Below, piece by piece: positions 1 to 7,484 of a DNA stretch of 64,000 nt (its first letter is position 1; each line of letters starts with the position of its first letter). Origin of the DNA: Microbacterium sp. SORGH_AS_0862 (lineage in GTDB: Bacteria; Actinomycetota; Actinomycetes; Actinomycetales; Microbacteriaceae); assembly GCF_030818795.1 (NCBI RefSeq), contig NZ_JAUTAY010000001.1:3348001-3412000 (forward strand), written 5' to 3'. The notes under the pieces were generated by a model that was given only the letters and a program-made list of their open reading frames with translations, had not been told where the DNA came from and searched no databases. The translations under genes were made by a program, and so were the position numbers.

Positions 1-371
1 ACGAGCCCCGACGAGATGAGGCGGGGGTGGGGGAGCGGGGCCTGCCCCGCGGTGCCTTCCGCACCGCCCTCACCGCGACAGAGGATCTGTGGCAGCGCCT
101 CGACGACCTCGAGCGCGACCACCACCTTCCCGGATCCGCGCCGCCGGCGGCCGGGCTGTCGCAGGCGATGTACTCGTGGGCTCGGGGGTCGATCCTCGAT
201 CGCGTGCTCACGGAGGCCGACATGGCGGCCGGCGACTTCGTGCGGTGGGCCAAGCAGACGATCGACCTGCTCGATCAGCTCTCGCTCGTGGCCGACGCGC
301 CCCTGGCGACGACCGCGCGCACCGCGCTCGACGCGGTCCGCCGCGGCATCGTCGCGTACGCCGGCGTCTGA
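1..371 (+). CDS. DEAD/DEAH-box RNA helicase (HelY/DSHCT type), C-terminal fragment
   Basis: The reading frame is open from base 3 to a TGA at 369-371, and the start lies outside the window. The visible ~122 residues end in a helical segment (GDFVRWAKQTIDLLDQLS) that resembles the last helices of the DSHCT domain, which closes Mtr4/Ski2-like and HelY helicases. The helicase motifs themselves are not in view. Position just upstream of lnt and rbpA fits the common actinobacterial order (Tat genes, HelY-like helicase, lnt, rbpA). The assignment rests on this short tail and on context. Confidence 0.7.
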   Translation, partial: EPRRDEAGVGERGLPRGAFRTALTATEDLWQRLDDLERDHHLPGSAPPAAGLSQAMYSWARGSILDRVLTEADMAAGDFVRWAKQTIDLLDQLSLVADAPLATTARTALDAVRRGIVAYAGV

Positions 372-396
372 CGGCGGACGCCCGGCCGGCTCGGCT

Positions 397-402
397 TAGG
401 CT
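397..402 (+). promoter_or_regulatory. Putative -10 box (TAGGCT) for leaderless lnt
   Basis: TAGGCT ends 7 nt before the GTG start of lnt. The same spacing recurs at many starts in this window and suggests transcription begins at or next to the start codon. Confidence 0.5.
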
Positions 403-409
403 GGAGATC

Positions 410-1942
410 GTGCCGAGACCGCGTGCCCTCCTTCCGCTGTGGGCCGCCGTGCTCGCATCCGTGCTCGGCGGTCTCGCCCTCACGACGGCGTTCCCGGCGT
501 TGAGCTGGTGGCCGATGGTGTTCGTCGCGATCCCGCTCGCACTCGTCTCGCTCATCGGCCGCAGCGCGGGCGGCGCGTTCCTCGTCGGAACCTCCTACGG
601 AGCCGCGTTCTTCCTCGTCAACGTCTCCTTCACCGCTCGCTATCTGGGACCCGTGCCCTGGCTCGCGCTGTCGGTGCTCGAAGCTGTCCTGACCGGCGCT
701 GCCGCCGTCCTCATCGCCTGGGCGTATCGGTGGGTCCCGCAGGCACTGCGGGCCACCTGGCCTCGCCTCACCGTGCTACCTCTCCTCGTCGCAGGCCTCT
801 GGGTGCTGCGCGAGCAATGGGTCGGAACGTTCCCGTACGGCGGCTTCCCCTGGGGAAGAGTGGGCGTGACGCAGGTCAACGGCCCGTTCGCCCCGCTCCT
901 GTCGTGGATCGGGATGTCGGGTGTCGGCTTCGTCATCGTCCTGCTGTGCGCCGCGGCGATCGAGTATGTGCGGGTGCGCAGGTTCACGGACATCCGCACG
1001 CCCGTCCCGGTCGTGCTCGTCGCCGTGATCGCGTTCGCGATGCCCGCGTTCGACACCGCCGCCGCCGGTACGTTGCGCATCGGGTCGGTGCAGGGAAACG
1101 GCCCCGCGGGCTACTTCGACCAGCGCACGCGGGGTGCGCTCCTCGACGCCCAGATGAAGGCCACCGAGGCGATCGCGGACGATCGTATGGATCTGCTCGT
1201 CTGGCCCGAAGGCGGCATCGATTCCGATCCGACGGCCAACCGGACCACGGCCGCCACGCTGGATGCGCTGTCGAATCGCATCGGCGCACCTCTCCTCGTC
1301 AACGCGGCCACGGCTCGCGGCGATCGCTACTTCAACACGTCGATGCTGTGGCAGCCGGGGAAGGGCGTCGTCGCGTCCTACGACAAGATCCATCCAGTGC
1401 CGTTCGGCGAGTACGTCCCCGATCGTTCCTTCTTCGCCGCGTTGGCGCCGGATCTCATCAACCTCATCCAGCGGGAGTACACCCCGGGCACCGCCGAACC
1501 TGTCGTCGAACTCGGTGACACCCCGATCGGCCTCGCCATCTGCTTCGACGTGATCTACGACGACGTGATCTGGGCGGCCTCCGACGGCGGCGCGCAGGTG
1601 TACATCTACCAGACCAACAACGCGGACTTCCGCGGGACCGATGAGAATCTTCAGCAGCTGGCGTTCGCGCGCGCTCGGGCGATCGAGACCGGACGAGCCG
1701 TCGTGAACATCTCGACCGTGGGGACGAGCCAGGTGATCGCGCCCTCCGGCGAGGTCATCGACGGCATCGCCGCCGACACCGCCGGTGCGATGGTGACCGA
1801 GGTTCCGCTGCGCACCGGCACGACCGCCGCAATGGTGCTCGGCCCGGCTCTGCACGCCGTGTTCGCATGGGGGAGCCTGGTCGCGCTCCTGGGAGCGGGA
1901 CTCGCGGCGCGGCTGCGCGCACCACGCCGGGAGCGCGGATAA
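410..1942 (+). CDS. lnt: Apolipoprotein N-acyltransferase
   Basis: The product is a 510-residue inner-membrane enzyme that N-acylates the N-terminal cysteine of lipoproteins, the last step after Lgt and signal peptidase II. Several hydrophobic helices occupy residues 1-210. A nitrilase-like (CN hydrolase) domain follows, with the expected Glu-Lys-Cys triad: E267 in WPEGG, K326 in YDKIHPVPFGEY and C378 in ICFDVIYDD. A last transmembrane helix lies near the C-terminus. I chose the GTG at 410 because a TAGGCT box lies 7 nt upstream and the protein then starts with a short basic stretch before the first helix; the frame stays open further upstream but overlaps the preceding gene. lgt is also in this window (23344-24351). 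Confidence 0.93.
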   Translation: MPRPRALLPLWAAVLASVLGGLALTTAFPALSWWPMVFVAIPLALVSLIGRSAGGAFLVGTSYGAAFFLVNVSFTARYLGPVPWLALSVLEAVLTGAAAVLIAWAYRWVPQALRATWPRLTVLPLLVAGLWVLREQWVGTFPYGGFPWGRVGVTQVNGPFAPLLSWIGMSGVGFVIVLLCAAAIEYVRVRRFTDIRTPVPVVLVAVIAFAMPAFDTAAAGTLRIGSVQGNGPAGYFDQRTRGALLDAQMKATEAIADDRMDLLVWPEGGIDSDPTANRTTAATLDALSNRIGAPLLVNAATARGDRYFNTSMLWQPGKGVVASYDKIHPVPFGEYVPDRSFFAALAPDLINLIQREYTPGTAEPVVELGDTPIGLAICFDVIYDDVIWAASDGGAQVYIYQTNNADFRGTDENLQQLAFARARAIETGRAVVNISTVGTSQVIAPSGEVIDGIAADTAGAMVTEVPLRTGTTAAMVLGPALHAVFAWGSLVALLGAGLAARLRAPRRERG

Positions 1943-1947
1943 CGAAG

Positions 1948-1978
1948 AAGGCGCCGCACCCGCGGGGTGCGGCGCCTT
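1948..1978. terminator. Bidirectional hairpin terminator between lnt and rbpA
   Basis: A perfect 14-bp stem (1948-1961 with 1965-1978) with a 3-base GCG loop lies between the convergent lnt and rbpA genes. A-rich and T-rich ends flank it, so it can serve both strands. Confidence 0.85.
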
Positions 1979-1993
1979 TCGAAGAGAATGCGG

Positions 1994-2371
1994 TCAGGCC
2001 GTCTTCTTGGTGACGTCGTCGCCGGCGCCGCGGCGGGCGCGCACGAAGGCGAGACGCTCTTCCAGCAGCTCCTCGAGCTCCGGGATGGTGCGGCGCTCGA
2101 GCAGCATGTCCCAGTGGGTACGTGCGGCCTTGTCGTCGCTGTGGTCGACGGAGACGGTCTGCTCGCCCACGCGCAGCAACGCCTCTCCGCCGCACGCGCG
2201 GCATTCCCAGGTCTGCGGCGGCTCAGCGTCTGCCGCGAAAGTCAATGTGGTCTCTTTCGAACATACGCTGCAGACGTAGGTCTGCTGCGCGCGCTCATGA
2301 AAAACGACGCCCTCTTCGCTCTGTAGGCTCTGGGCGCCGAGTCGGATGCCGCGAAGACTGCGGTCTGCCAT
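1994..2371 (-). CDS. rbpA: RNA polymerase-binding protein RbpA
   Basis: This 125-residue protein matches RbpA, an actinobacterial protein that binds RNA polymerase and the primary sigma factor and stabilises the open complex. The N-terminal tail (MADRSLRGIRLGAQSLQSE) is typical. Next come a core with Cys pairs (CSVC, CRAC) and a C-terminal sigma-interacting region containing THWDMLLERRTIPELEELL. The ATG start has a purine-rich site (GAGAGGA) upstream. A likely -10 element (TATACC) lies about 35 nt further up. It ends against the convergent lnt gene, with a shared hairpin between them. Confidence 0.95.
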   Translation of the reverse strand: MADRSLRGIRLGAQSLQSEEGVVFHERAQQTYVCSVCSKETTLTFAADAEPPQTWECRACGGEALLRVGEQTVSVDHSDDKAARTHWDMLLERRTIPELEELLEERLAFVRARRGAGDDVTKKTA

Positions 2372-2471
2372 TGTGTGGTCCTCTCGTCGCGTGGTGCTTA
2401 CCCGGTATAACGCGTCGAGGTGGGAGGATCATCCGAGGCGGCTATGACGGAGCACAACTCACAGTCTATCT

Positions 2472-3251
2472 TCAGCGACCAGGGCCGAGAATCCGCAGCG
2501 CGAGTTCGGCGCGGTCGGTCACCAGGCCGTCGACCCCCATCCCGATCAGGCGTCGCATGTCGGCCTCGTCGTTGACGGTCCACACGTGGACTTCCACGCC
2601 CGCGTCATGGGCGGCATCAAGGAAGCGCGGCGTGACCACACGGATGCGATTCTGGTATTCCGGCACCTGGAGGGCGTCGATGCCCGCCAGTGTACGACGC
2701 ACGAGCCCACGGGAACCGGTGACCGCGGCCGCGGCGACGCGCGCGACCAGCGTCGCGCCGGCGGATGTGGCGGGCTGGAGAGCCGGGCGAGCGCGCGCCG
2801 CCGCCGCGAGAGCGGTTCGGCGCCGGCGCTCCGAGAAGCTCGTCAGCAGGACGCGCTCAGCCGCGCTCGCGGCGAGGCGGCCCGCGGGTTCGGCGGCCGC
2901 ATCCGCTTTGACGTCGATGTTGAAGCGCACGTCGGGGAAGCTCTGCAGCGCCTGTTCGAAGCTCGCGAGTCCACCACGGTCGGCCATGAGCTCTTCGAGC
3001 TCCCGCAGCGTGACATCGCGAATCAGACGGGGGTCTCCGGCCACCCGCGAGAGGTCGTCGTCGTGGAAGAGGACGACTTCTCCGTCACGTGTCAGATGAC
3101 AATCCGACTCCACGTAGACGGCGCCCGCGGCATGAGCGGCGGCGATCGCTGCGAAGGAGTTCTCGACCATCTCGGGGCTTCCCACGGGCACGAGTCCTCG
3201 ATGAGCGAGGACCCGCGGGCGAGGTGTGCCACTCAGGTACGGATGCGTCAC
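2472..3251 (-). CDS. Glycerophosphodiester phosphodiesterase family protein
   Basis: The product (259 residues from the chosen start) is a GDPD-type TIM barrel, which hydrolyses glycerophosphodiesters to glycerol 3-phosphate and an alcohol. Family motifs are present: AHRG near the N-terminus, ENSFAAI, VESDCHLTRDGEVVLFHDD with the metal-binding acidic residues and catalytic His, and later FNIDVK. No signal peptide is seen, so a cytosolic enzyme is likely. A GTG at 3260 is an alternative start. I prefer the GTG at 3251 because TAACGT lies 7 nt upstream, as at other apparent leaderless starts here. Confidence 0.87.
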   Translation of the reverse strand: MTHPYLSGTPRPRVLAHRGLVPVGSPEMVENSFAAIAAAHAAGAVYVESDCHLTRDGEVVLFHDDDLSRVAGDPRLIRDVTLRELEELMADRGGLASFEQALQSFPDVRFNIDVKADAAAEPAGRLAASAAERVLLTSFSERRRRTALAAAARARPALQPATSAGATLVARVAAAAVTGSRGLVRRTLAGIDALQVPEYQNRIRVVTPRFLDAAHDAGVEVHVWTVNDEADMRRLIGMGVDGLVTDRAELALRILGPGR

Positions 3252-3258
3252 GGCGCCC

Positions 3259-3264
3259 ACGTTA
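3259..3264 (-). promoter_or_regulatory. Putative -10 box (TAACGT) for leaderless GDPD gene
   Basis: On the minus strand TAACGT is followed by 7 nt and then GTG at 3251. It overlaps the alternative GTG at 3260. Confidence 0.4.
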
Positions 3265-3365
3265 TCGCGCGCGACGCCGAGCGGGGATTGGTAGGGTCGG
3301 GTGTCGCCCCGATGCGCCGTTTCGGCGCGCGGCGATGCCTTTTCGCGCCAGATTCAGGAGTGCCC

Positions 3366-4139
3366 GTGACCGATTCGCTCACCCCCCTCGCCGCCGGTTC
3401 CCTCGCCGGCAAGACCGCCCTCGTGACCGGATCGTCGCGCGGTATCGGAGCCGACACCGTGCGCTACTTCGCGCAGGCCGGCGCGAATGTCGTGATCAAC
3501 TTCCGGAACAAGGCGCCGCGCGCCGAGAAGCTCGCCGCACAGCTGCGCGAACTCGGGGTGCAGGTTCTCGTGGTCGGAGCGGATCTGACGGATGAGGCGT
3601 CCGTTACGGCGATGTTCTCGGAGGTGGAGCAGACGTTCGGATCGCTCGACATCCTCGTGCTCAACGCCTCCGGAGGCATGGAGGGCGGCATGGCCGCGGA
3701 CTACGCGCTGCAGCTGAACCGGGATGCACAGGTGCGTGTGCTGGAGACCGCGCTGCCTCTGCTGGGGTCGGGTTCGCGCGTCGTCTTCGTCACGAGCCAC
3801 CAGGCGCACTTCATCCACACGTCGCCCACCATGCCCGAGTACGAGCCGGTCGCGCTCTCCAAGCGCGCCGGTGAGGATGCGCTTCGCGAGCGGATCCCCG
3901 GCCTTTTCGAGCGCGGCGTCGAGTTCGTGGTCGTCTCGGGCGACATGATCGAGGGCACCATCACCGCGACGCTCCTGGAGCGCGCGAACCCCGGCGCCAT
4001 CGCGTCGCGCCGAGAGGATGCCGGAAAGCTCTACAACGTGTCGGAGTTCGCGGCAGAGGTCGCTCTCGCGGCGGTGGAGCCGGTGCCCGCGGACAACACG
4101 CGCCTCGTGGGGGAGACCAGCTCTTTCGTCGCCGAGTGA
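3366..4139 (+). CDS. SDR family oxidoreductase lacking the usual YxxxK tyrosine
   Basis: The 257-residue protein has the Rossmann signature TGSSRGIG at residues 21-28, an NASGG motif in place of NAG, and a Ser in VTSHQAHF. It is therefore a short-chain dehydrogenase/reductase by fold. The usual catalytic YxxxK is not intact. In the segment YEPVALSK the position four before the Lys is Val, and the Tyr sits seven residues before it. Catalysis may use that Tyr in a changed geometry, or the protein may act on an unusual substrate or only bind nucleotide. Start: GTG at 3366 with AGGAG 5 nt upstream. Substrate unknown. Confidence 0.85.
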   Translation: MTDSLTPLAAGSLAGKTALVTGSSRGIGADTVRYFAQAGANVVINFRNKAPRAEKLAAQLRELGVQVLVVGADLTDEASVTAMFSEVEQTFGSLDILVLNASGGMEGGMAADYALQLNRDAQVRVLETALPLLGSGSRVVFVTSHQAHFIHTSPTMPEYEPVALSKRAGEDALRERIPGLFERGVEFVVVSGDMIEGTITATLLERANPGAIASRREDAGKLYNVSEFAAEVALAAVEPVPADNTRLVGETSSFVAE

Positions 4140-4150
4140 TGAGCATGCAG

Positions 4151-4182
4151 AACGCCCCCGGTTCCGAGGATCCGGGGGCGTT
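4151..4182. terminator. Hairpin terminator between SDR and HdeD-like genes
   Basis: An 11-bp GC-rich stem (AACGCCCCCGG at 4151-4161 with its complement at 4172-4182) with a 10-base loop lies between two convergent genes. The A and T at the ends suit use from both strands. Confidence 0.85.
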
Positions 4183-4194
4183 CTCGCGTTGTTT

Positions 4195-4752
4195 TCAGGC
4201 GCGGCCGAAGGAGAATGCGCGAACGATCTGGATGATTCCCAGGATGACGAGCGAGGCGCCGACGAACAGCCAGAGCAGCGCGACGTAGAGCGGCGAGAAC
4301 ACGAGGATGACGCCCGCGATGAGGCTCATCACCGCGAAGAAGATGGTCCATCCCCGCGACGCGCTGTTGCCCAGTGTCGTCAAGGCGACGACGCCTTCCA
4401 CGATCCAGGTGATGCCGATGAAGACCCCGACGAAGATCGCGAGGAACACCGTGGTGTCGCCGAGGTTGGCGAGCGCGATGATGCCCGCCGCAACGAACAG
4501 CAGACCGAGCACGATATGACCCACACGGGACCATCCGCCGAGGGTCTTCGAGAAGATGCCGAGACCCGCGTACACCAGGCCGGACGCGATGGCGTAGACG
4601 GCGATGATCGCGGTTCCCACGGCTGCCGTCTTCAGCGGCCATACGAGGATGAGGATACCGACGATGAGGGCGATCGCGCCGCCGATGCCGAAGGCGGTGC
4701 GGATGCCGTTGACGAAGGTCTTGTCGGCGCTGGGAGTAACGGTCTCGGACAT
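4195..4752 (-). CDS. HdeD family membrane protein (DUF308)
   Basis: This 185-residue protein has six predicted transmembrane helices arranged as repeated hydrophobic pairs with short loops, and a charged N-terminal tail of about 15 residues. This matches the HdeD/DUF308 family, named after an E. coli acid-resistance membrane protein. The biochemical role is unknown. The ATG start has AGTAGGA close upstream. It is convergent with the SDR gene and shares its terminator. Confidence 0.85.
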   Translation of the reverse strand: MSETVTPSADKTFVNGIRTAFGIGGAIALIVGILILVWPLKTAAVGTAIIAVYAIASGLVYAGLGIFSKTLGGWSRVGHIVLGLLFVAAGIIALANLGDTTVFLAIFVGVFIGITWIVEGVVALTTLGNSASRGWTIFFAVMSLIAGVILVFSPLYVALLWLFVGASLVILGIIQIVRAFSFGRA

Positions 4753-4840
4753 GTCCTACTCTTTCTGAGAAGAAGCTGAGTGTACGAATCCACCGTAGCG
4801 CGGTGAAGCGATGTAGGGGAGTGGCGACCGACTCGCTGCG

Positions 4841-5755
4841 TCACAGCAGCAGTACGATCCCCAGCAGCACGGGCACGCTCCCGAGGGTCGTGAGGAAGAT
4901 CGTGTCGCGCGCGACGGACTCGCCGACGGCGTAGCGCTGGGCGTAGTTGAAGACGTTCTGCGCCGTCGGCAGAGCCGCCAGCACCGTGACGACGAGGACT
5001 TCGTGAGCCGAGAGCCCGAAGAGCGTCGCCAACGCCCACGCTGCAGCGGGCATCGCGAACAGTTTCAGTACGCTCGCAATCAGGACCTCACCGCGGCGGC
5101 CGGCATCCGCCAGGACGCGCTGACCGTGGAGCGAGATCCCGTAACTGATCAGGAGGACGGGAACGCACGCGTTGGCAATCAGCAGCGCCGGCTCCAAGAC
5201 GATTGTCGGGAGCGAGACGCCCGAGATCGACACGAGCGTTCCGAGCGCCGAACCGATCACGATGGGATTGCGGGCGGTCCGGCCCAACACGCGCCAGAAG
5301 GACCTGGTGCCGGTGGTGGCGGCATCCAGGATGGCCAGCGCGATCGGCGTCAACAGGAGCAGCTGCATCAGGATGACGGGCGCCGGGTATGCGGCGCTGC
5401 CCAGCAGGTACAACGACAGGGGGATACCGATGTTGTTGGAGTTGACCTGACCGGCCGACAGCGAGGAGATCGTCGCATCCGCCACGCTGCGTCGCCATAT
5501 GAAGCGAGACAGGAGCCACTGCAGCCCGATGATCATCGCTGCGGCGGCCGTCGACACCGGAAGCAGCGCGGAGAAGAGAGTCGTGATGTCCGCCTGGCTG
5601 AGCACGGTGAAGAGGAGGAACGGCGAGAGCACGTAAAACGTGAGCCGACTCAGGACATGCCGTGCGTGAGGGCCGAGGAGGTCGACGCGCCCGATGATGT
5701 AGCCGACGATGATGGCGGTTCCGACGACGGCGAATCCGGTCAACGTCTCCAGCAC
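4841..5755 (-). CDS. AEC (auxin efflux carrier) family transporter
   Basis: The product has 304 residues and about ten transmembrane helices split by a central loop, the architecture of the AEC/PIN-like family. Conserved features include the SxGQVNSNNIGIPLSLYLLG segment in the first half and QNVFNYAQRY in the second. Bacterial members export or take up organic acids such as malate or malonate. Substrate cannot be told here. The start is a GTG at 5755, with TAGGCT 6 nt upstream. Confidence 0.87.
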   Translation of the reverse strand: MLETLTGFAVVGTAIIVGYIIGRVDLLGPHARHVLSRLTFYVLSPFLLFTVLSQADITTLFSALLPVSTAAAAMIIGLQWLLSRFIWRRSVADATISSLSAGQVNSNNIGIPLSLYLLGSAAYPAPVILMQLLLLTPIALAILDAATTGTRSFWRVLGRTARNPIVIGSALGTLVSISGVSLPTIVLEPALLIANACVPVLLISYGISLHGQRVLADAGRRGEVLIASVLKLFAMPAAAWALATLFGLSAHEVLVVTVLAALPTAQNVFNYAQRYAVGESVARDTIFLTTLGSVPVLLGIVLLL

Positions 5756-5945
5756 ACCTTCAGCCTATGGTGCGCCTGTGCGCGGAGCCGATTGCTCGGA
5801 CAGACTCCGAGGACCGGGCGGTCGTTGATCGGTTCATGTGTGCGTCTCGCCGCAATTGCCGATAATGCACATTATGTCATTATGGGAGCTGTGGCGTAAG
5901 CCTGTGACGGTTCGACCTACTCCCCGGCGCACCTCGCGCAGAGCG
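5756..5945. other. Intergenic region with an AT-rich inverted repeat
   Basis: I find no convincing gene here. At 5862-5875 there is an AT-rich near-perfect inverted repeat, ATAATG-CA-CATTAT, followed by a further CATTAT at 5879. It stands out against the GC-rich surroundings and lies about 105 nt upstream of the AEC transporter start. It could be a regulator site or remnant promoter. No function is shown. Confidence 0.4.
5762..5767 (-). promoter_or_regulatory. Putative -10 box (TAGGCT) for leaderless AEC gene
   Basis: On the minus strand TAGGCT is followed by 6 nt and then the GTG start at 5755. Confidence 0.45.
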
Positions 5946-5978
5946 TGACCGACGCGCAGTCCGCTCGCGCGTCGGTCA
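5946..5978 (-). terminator. Hairpin downstream of the GNAT gene
   Basis: An 11-bp stem (TGACCGACGCG at 5946-5956 with its complement at 5968-5978) lies directly after the GNAT stop codon on the minus strand. There is no clear T run. Confidence 0.65.
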
Positions 5979-5979
5979 G

Positions 5980-6498
5980 TCAGTCCCGCCGGCTCGCGCC
6001 GAGGTCGACGCCCATCTGCACGCGGAGCCCGAACCGGTCCAGCCCGAGTCTCGTCTCCGTCTCGACGAGCATGCGGTGGAAGTCGTCGGTCGGCTCCTCG
6101 ATCACGAATCCGGCGGATGCGTAGAACGGCGCGTTCCAGGGGACGTCGGCGAACGTCCGCAGCGTCAGCCTGTCGTAGCCGGCATTGCGCGCCGCATCCT
6201 TGGCCGCTTCGACGAGCGCGCGTCCGATGCCGCGACCGCCGAAGGCCGGGAGGACGGACACCTGCTCGAGATGCGCACCCCCGTCGAACTCGAGAACGTG
6301 CACGAAACCGACGACGGCGCTGTCCTCCCCCTCCGCGACCAGGATGATCCCTCCGTCGGCGAGCCGCTCGGCATCCGTCGGCGCGGGGTGCCACTGATCC
6401 GGTTGGAGCAAGTCCACCAGGAGTGCGTCGGCCTCATTCTCGACTCGCTCGAGGTGCGGGAGGTCGGCCGCGACGGCGGGGCGGATCTGCACGGACAT
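5980..6498 (-). CDS. GNAT family N-acetyltransferase
   Basis: The 172-residue protein is a single GNAT domain that would transfer an acetyl group from acetyl-CoA. The acetyl-CoA-binding motif A is clear: QVSVLPAFGGRGIGRALVEA. The later segment PWNAPFYASAGF matches motif B. The acceptor is unknown. The ATG start has TACGAT exactly 6 nt upstream, so the message may be leaderless. A divergent small gene starts 45 bp away, and a hairpin closes the transcript. Confidence 0.86.
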   Translation of the reverse strand: MSVQIRPAVAADLPHLERVENEADALLVDLLQPDQWHPAPTDAERLADGGIILVAEGEDSAVVGFVHVLEFDGGAHLEQVSVLPAFGGRGIGRALVEAAKDAARNAGYDRLTLRTFADVPWNAPFYASAGFVIEEPTDDFHRMLVETETRLGLDRFGLRVQMGVDLGASRRD

Positions 6499-6504
6499 CC
6501 CTTC

Positions 6505-6510
6505 ATCGTA
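6505..6510 (-). promoter_or_regulatory. Putative -10 box (TACGAT) for leaderless GNAT gene
   Basis: On the minus strand TACGAT is followed by GAAGGG and then the ATG at 6498. It overlaps an in-frame ATG of the divergent gene at 6510, which argues against that ATG as the start. Confidence 0.5.
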
Positions 6511-6529
6511 TGACGGAGACGCGGCCGAC

Positions 6530-6535
6530 TACTCT
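6530..6535 (+). promoter_or_regulatory. Putative -10 box (TACTCT) for a small hypothetical gene
   Basis: TACTCT is followed by 7 nt and the ATG at 6543. Confidence 0.45.
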
Positions 6536-6542
6536 CGAGCAC

Positions 6543-6857
6543 ATGTCCTCCGATCCCACCCCCGCCACCCGACGGGTCGAGTTCGATCTGCGAAAGCCGC
6601 GCTTCGCCCTGTACTCCGTGCGACCGACCGTCGTGATCGGCGGCCGCGGGCAGCCCGCGCAATGGGGACGCGGCACGTGGCAGGTGTCGGCGACGGAGCC
6701 CGAGCGCATCGGCGTGTTTCTGTTCAACCGCGTCTGGAGATTCGGAACGGCAGTCATCGATCTCGAACCCGGCGCGCAGGTGCCACTGGTCTACCGCGCG
6801 CCGCTCTTTCCGTTCGGTCGGGGGCGACTCTCCGCTGCGGCCACTCCCCTCCCCTGA
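6543..6857 (+). CDS. Small hypothetical protein
   Basis: I do not recognise this 104-residue protein by name. After a polar N-terminus it has a compact, beta-rich sequence (VEFDLRKPRFALYSVRPTVV, then VFLFNRVWRFGTAVIDL) with a WGRGTW segment and a proline-rich tail. There is no signal peptide and no clear membrane helix. An in-frame ATG at 6510 is an alternative start, but it overlaps the -10 box of the divergent GNAT gene. The ATG at 6543 has TACTCT 7 nt upstream and is preferred. Codon use looks like that of its neighbours, so it is probably a real gene. Confidence 0.6.
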   Translation: MSSDPTPATRRVEFDLRKPRFALYSVRPTVVIGGRGQPAQWGRGTWQVSATEPERIGVFLFNRVWRFGTAVIDLEPGAQVPLVYRAPLFPFGRGRLSAAATPLP

Positions 6858-6914
6858 CGACGACTGTCGCCGCTGAGGTTTCACGAACGCCGCACGGATG
6901 TCGGACCCTGCGCA

Positions 6915-6920
6915 TACGGT
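6915..6920 (+). promoter_or_regulatory. Putative -10 box (TACGGT) for leaderless RibD-like gene
   Basis: TACGGT is followed by GACACG and then ATG at 6927. Confidence 0.5.
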
Positions 6921-6926
6921 GACACG

Positions 6927-7484
6927 ATGGTTCGTTACGTCTACTGCACTGCATCCACTCTCGACGGGTTCCTCGCCGATGACGCGGACAGCCTGGACTG
7001 GCTGCTCAACGTGCCCGGGGGCGACGGAGCCAGCGCCTTCGCCACATTCCTCGACGGCGTCGGCGCTCTCGTGATGGGATCGACGACCTTCGACTGGGTG
7101 CACCGGCACGAGAACCTGCACGACCACCCCGAGCGCTGGCGTAGCGCCTACGCCGAGCGCCCCGCGTTCGTCTTCAGCTCACGTCAGGTCGCACCGGTTA
7201 CGGGGGCCGATATCCGACACGTCCACGGAACCGTCTCGTCGCACCTCGCGGACATCGAAGCGGCGGCCGCGGGACGAGATGTCTGGATCGTCGGCGGCGG
7301 TGACCTCGCGGGTCAGTTCGCCGACATCGGCCGTCTGGATCGCATCATCGTGACGTACGCTCCGGCGACCCTCGGATCGGGACGCCCCCTGCTGCCGCGA
7401 CGGCTGGACTCCGCGCGATTGCGCGTCGAGGAAGCCGCCATGGACGGGCCCTTCGCGCAGGTCACGCTGTCGGTGTCACCGTGA
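6927..7484 (+). CDS. Dihydrofolate reductase family protein (RibD C-terminal-like)
   Basis: The 185-residue protein has the fold signature of the RibD C-terminal/dihydrofolate reductase-like superfamily. It shows an N-terminal strand with STLDGFLA, then GALVMGSTTFDW, and the nucleotide-binding motif DVWIVGGGDLAGQF. Stand-alone members are NAD(P)H-dependent reductases of mostly unknown substrate; dihydrofolate itself is not implied. The ATG has a -10-like TACGGT 6 nt upstream. The 3' end overlaps the convergent SGNH hydrolase gene by 23 bp. Confidence 0.85.
   Translation: MVRYVYCTASTLDGFLADDADSLDWLLNVPGGDGASAFATFLDGVGALVMGSTTFDWVHRHENLHDHPERWRSAYAERPAFVFSSRQVAPVTGADIRHVHGTVSSHLADIEAAAAGRDVWIVGGGDLAGQFADIGRLDRIIVTYAPATLGSGRPLLPRRLDSARLRVEEAAMDGPFAQVTLSVSP

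Noticed and set aside
89..409. The N-terminal extension of the lnt frame back to base 89
   Set aside because: It overlaps the helicase gene in another frame, is Arg/Pro-rich and has no place in Lnt proteins.
6510..6542. The ATG at 6510 as start of the small hypothetical gene
   Set aside because: It overlaps the -10 box of the divergent GNAT gene and lacks an upstream signal, whereas the ATG at 6543 has TACTCT 7 nt upstream.
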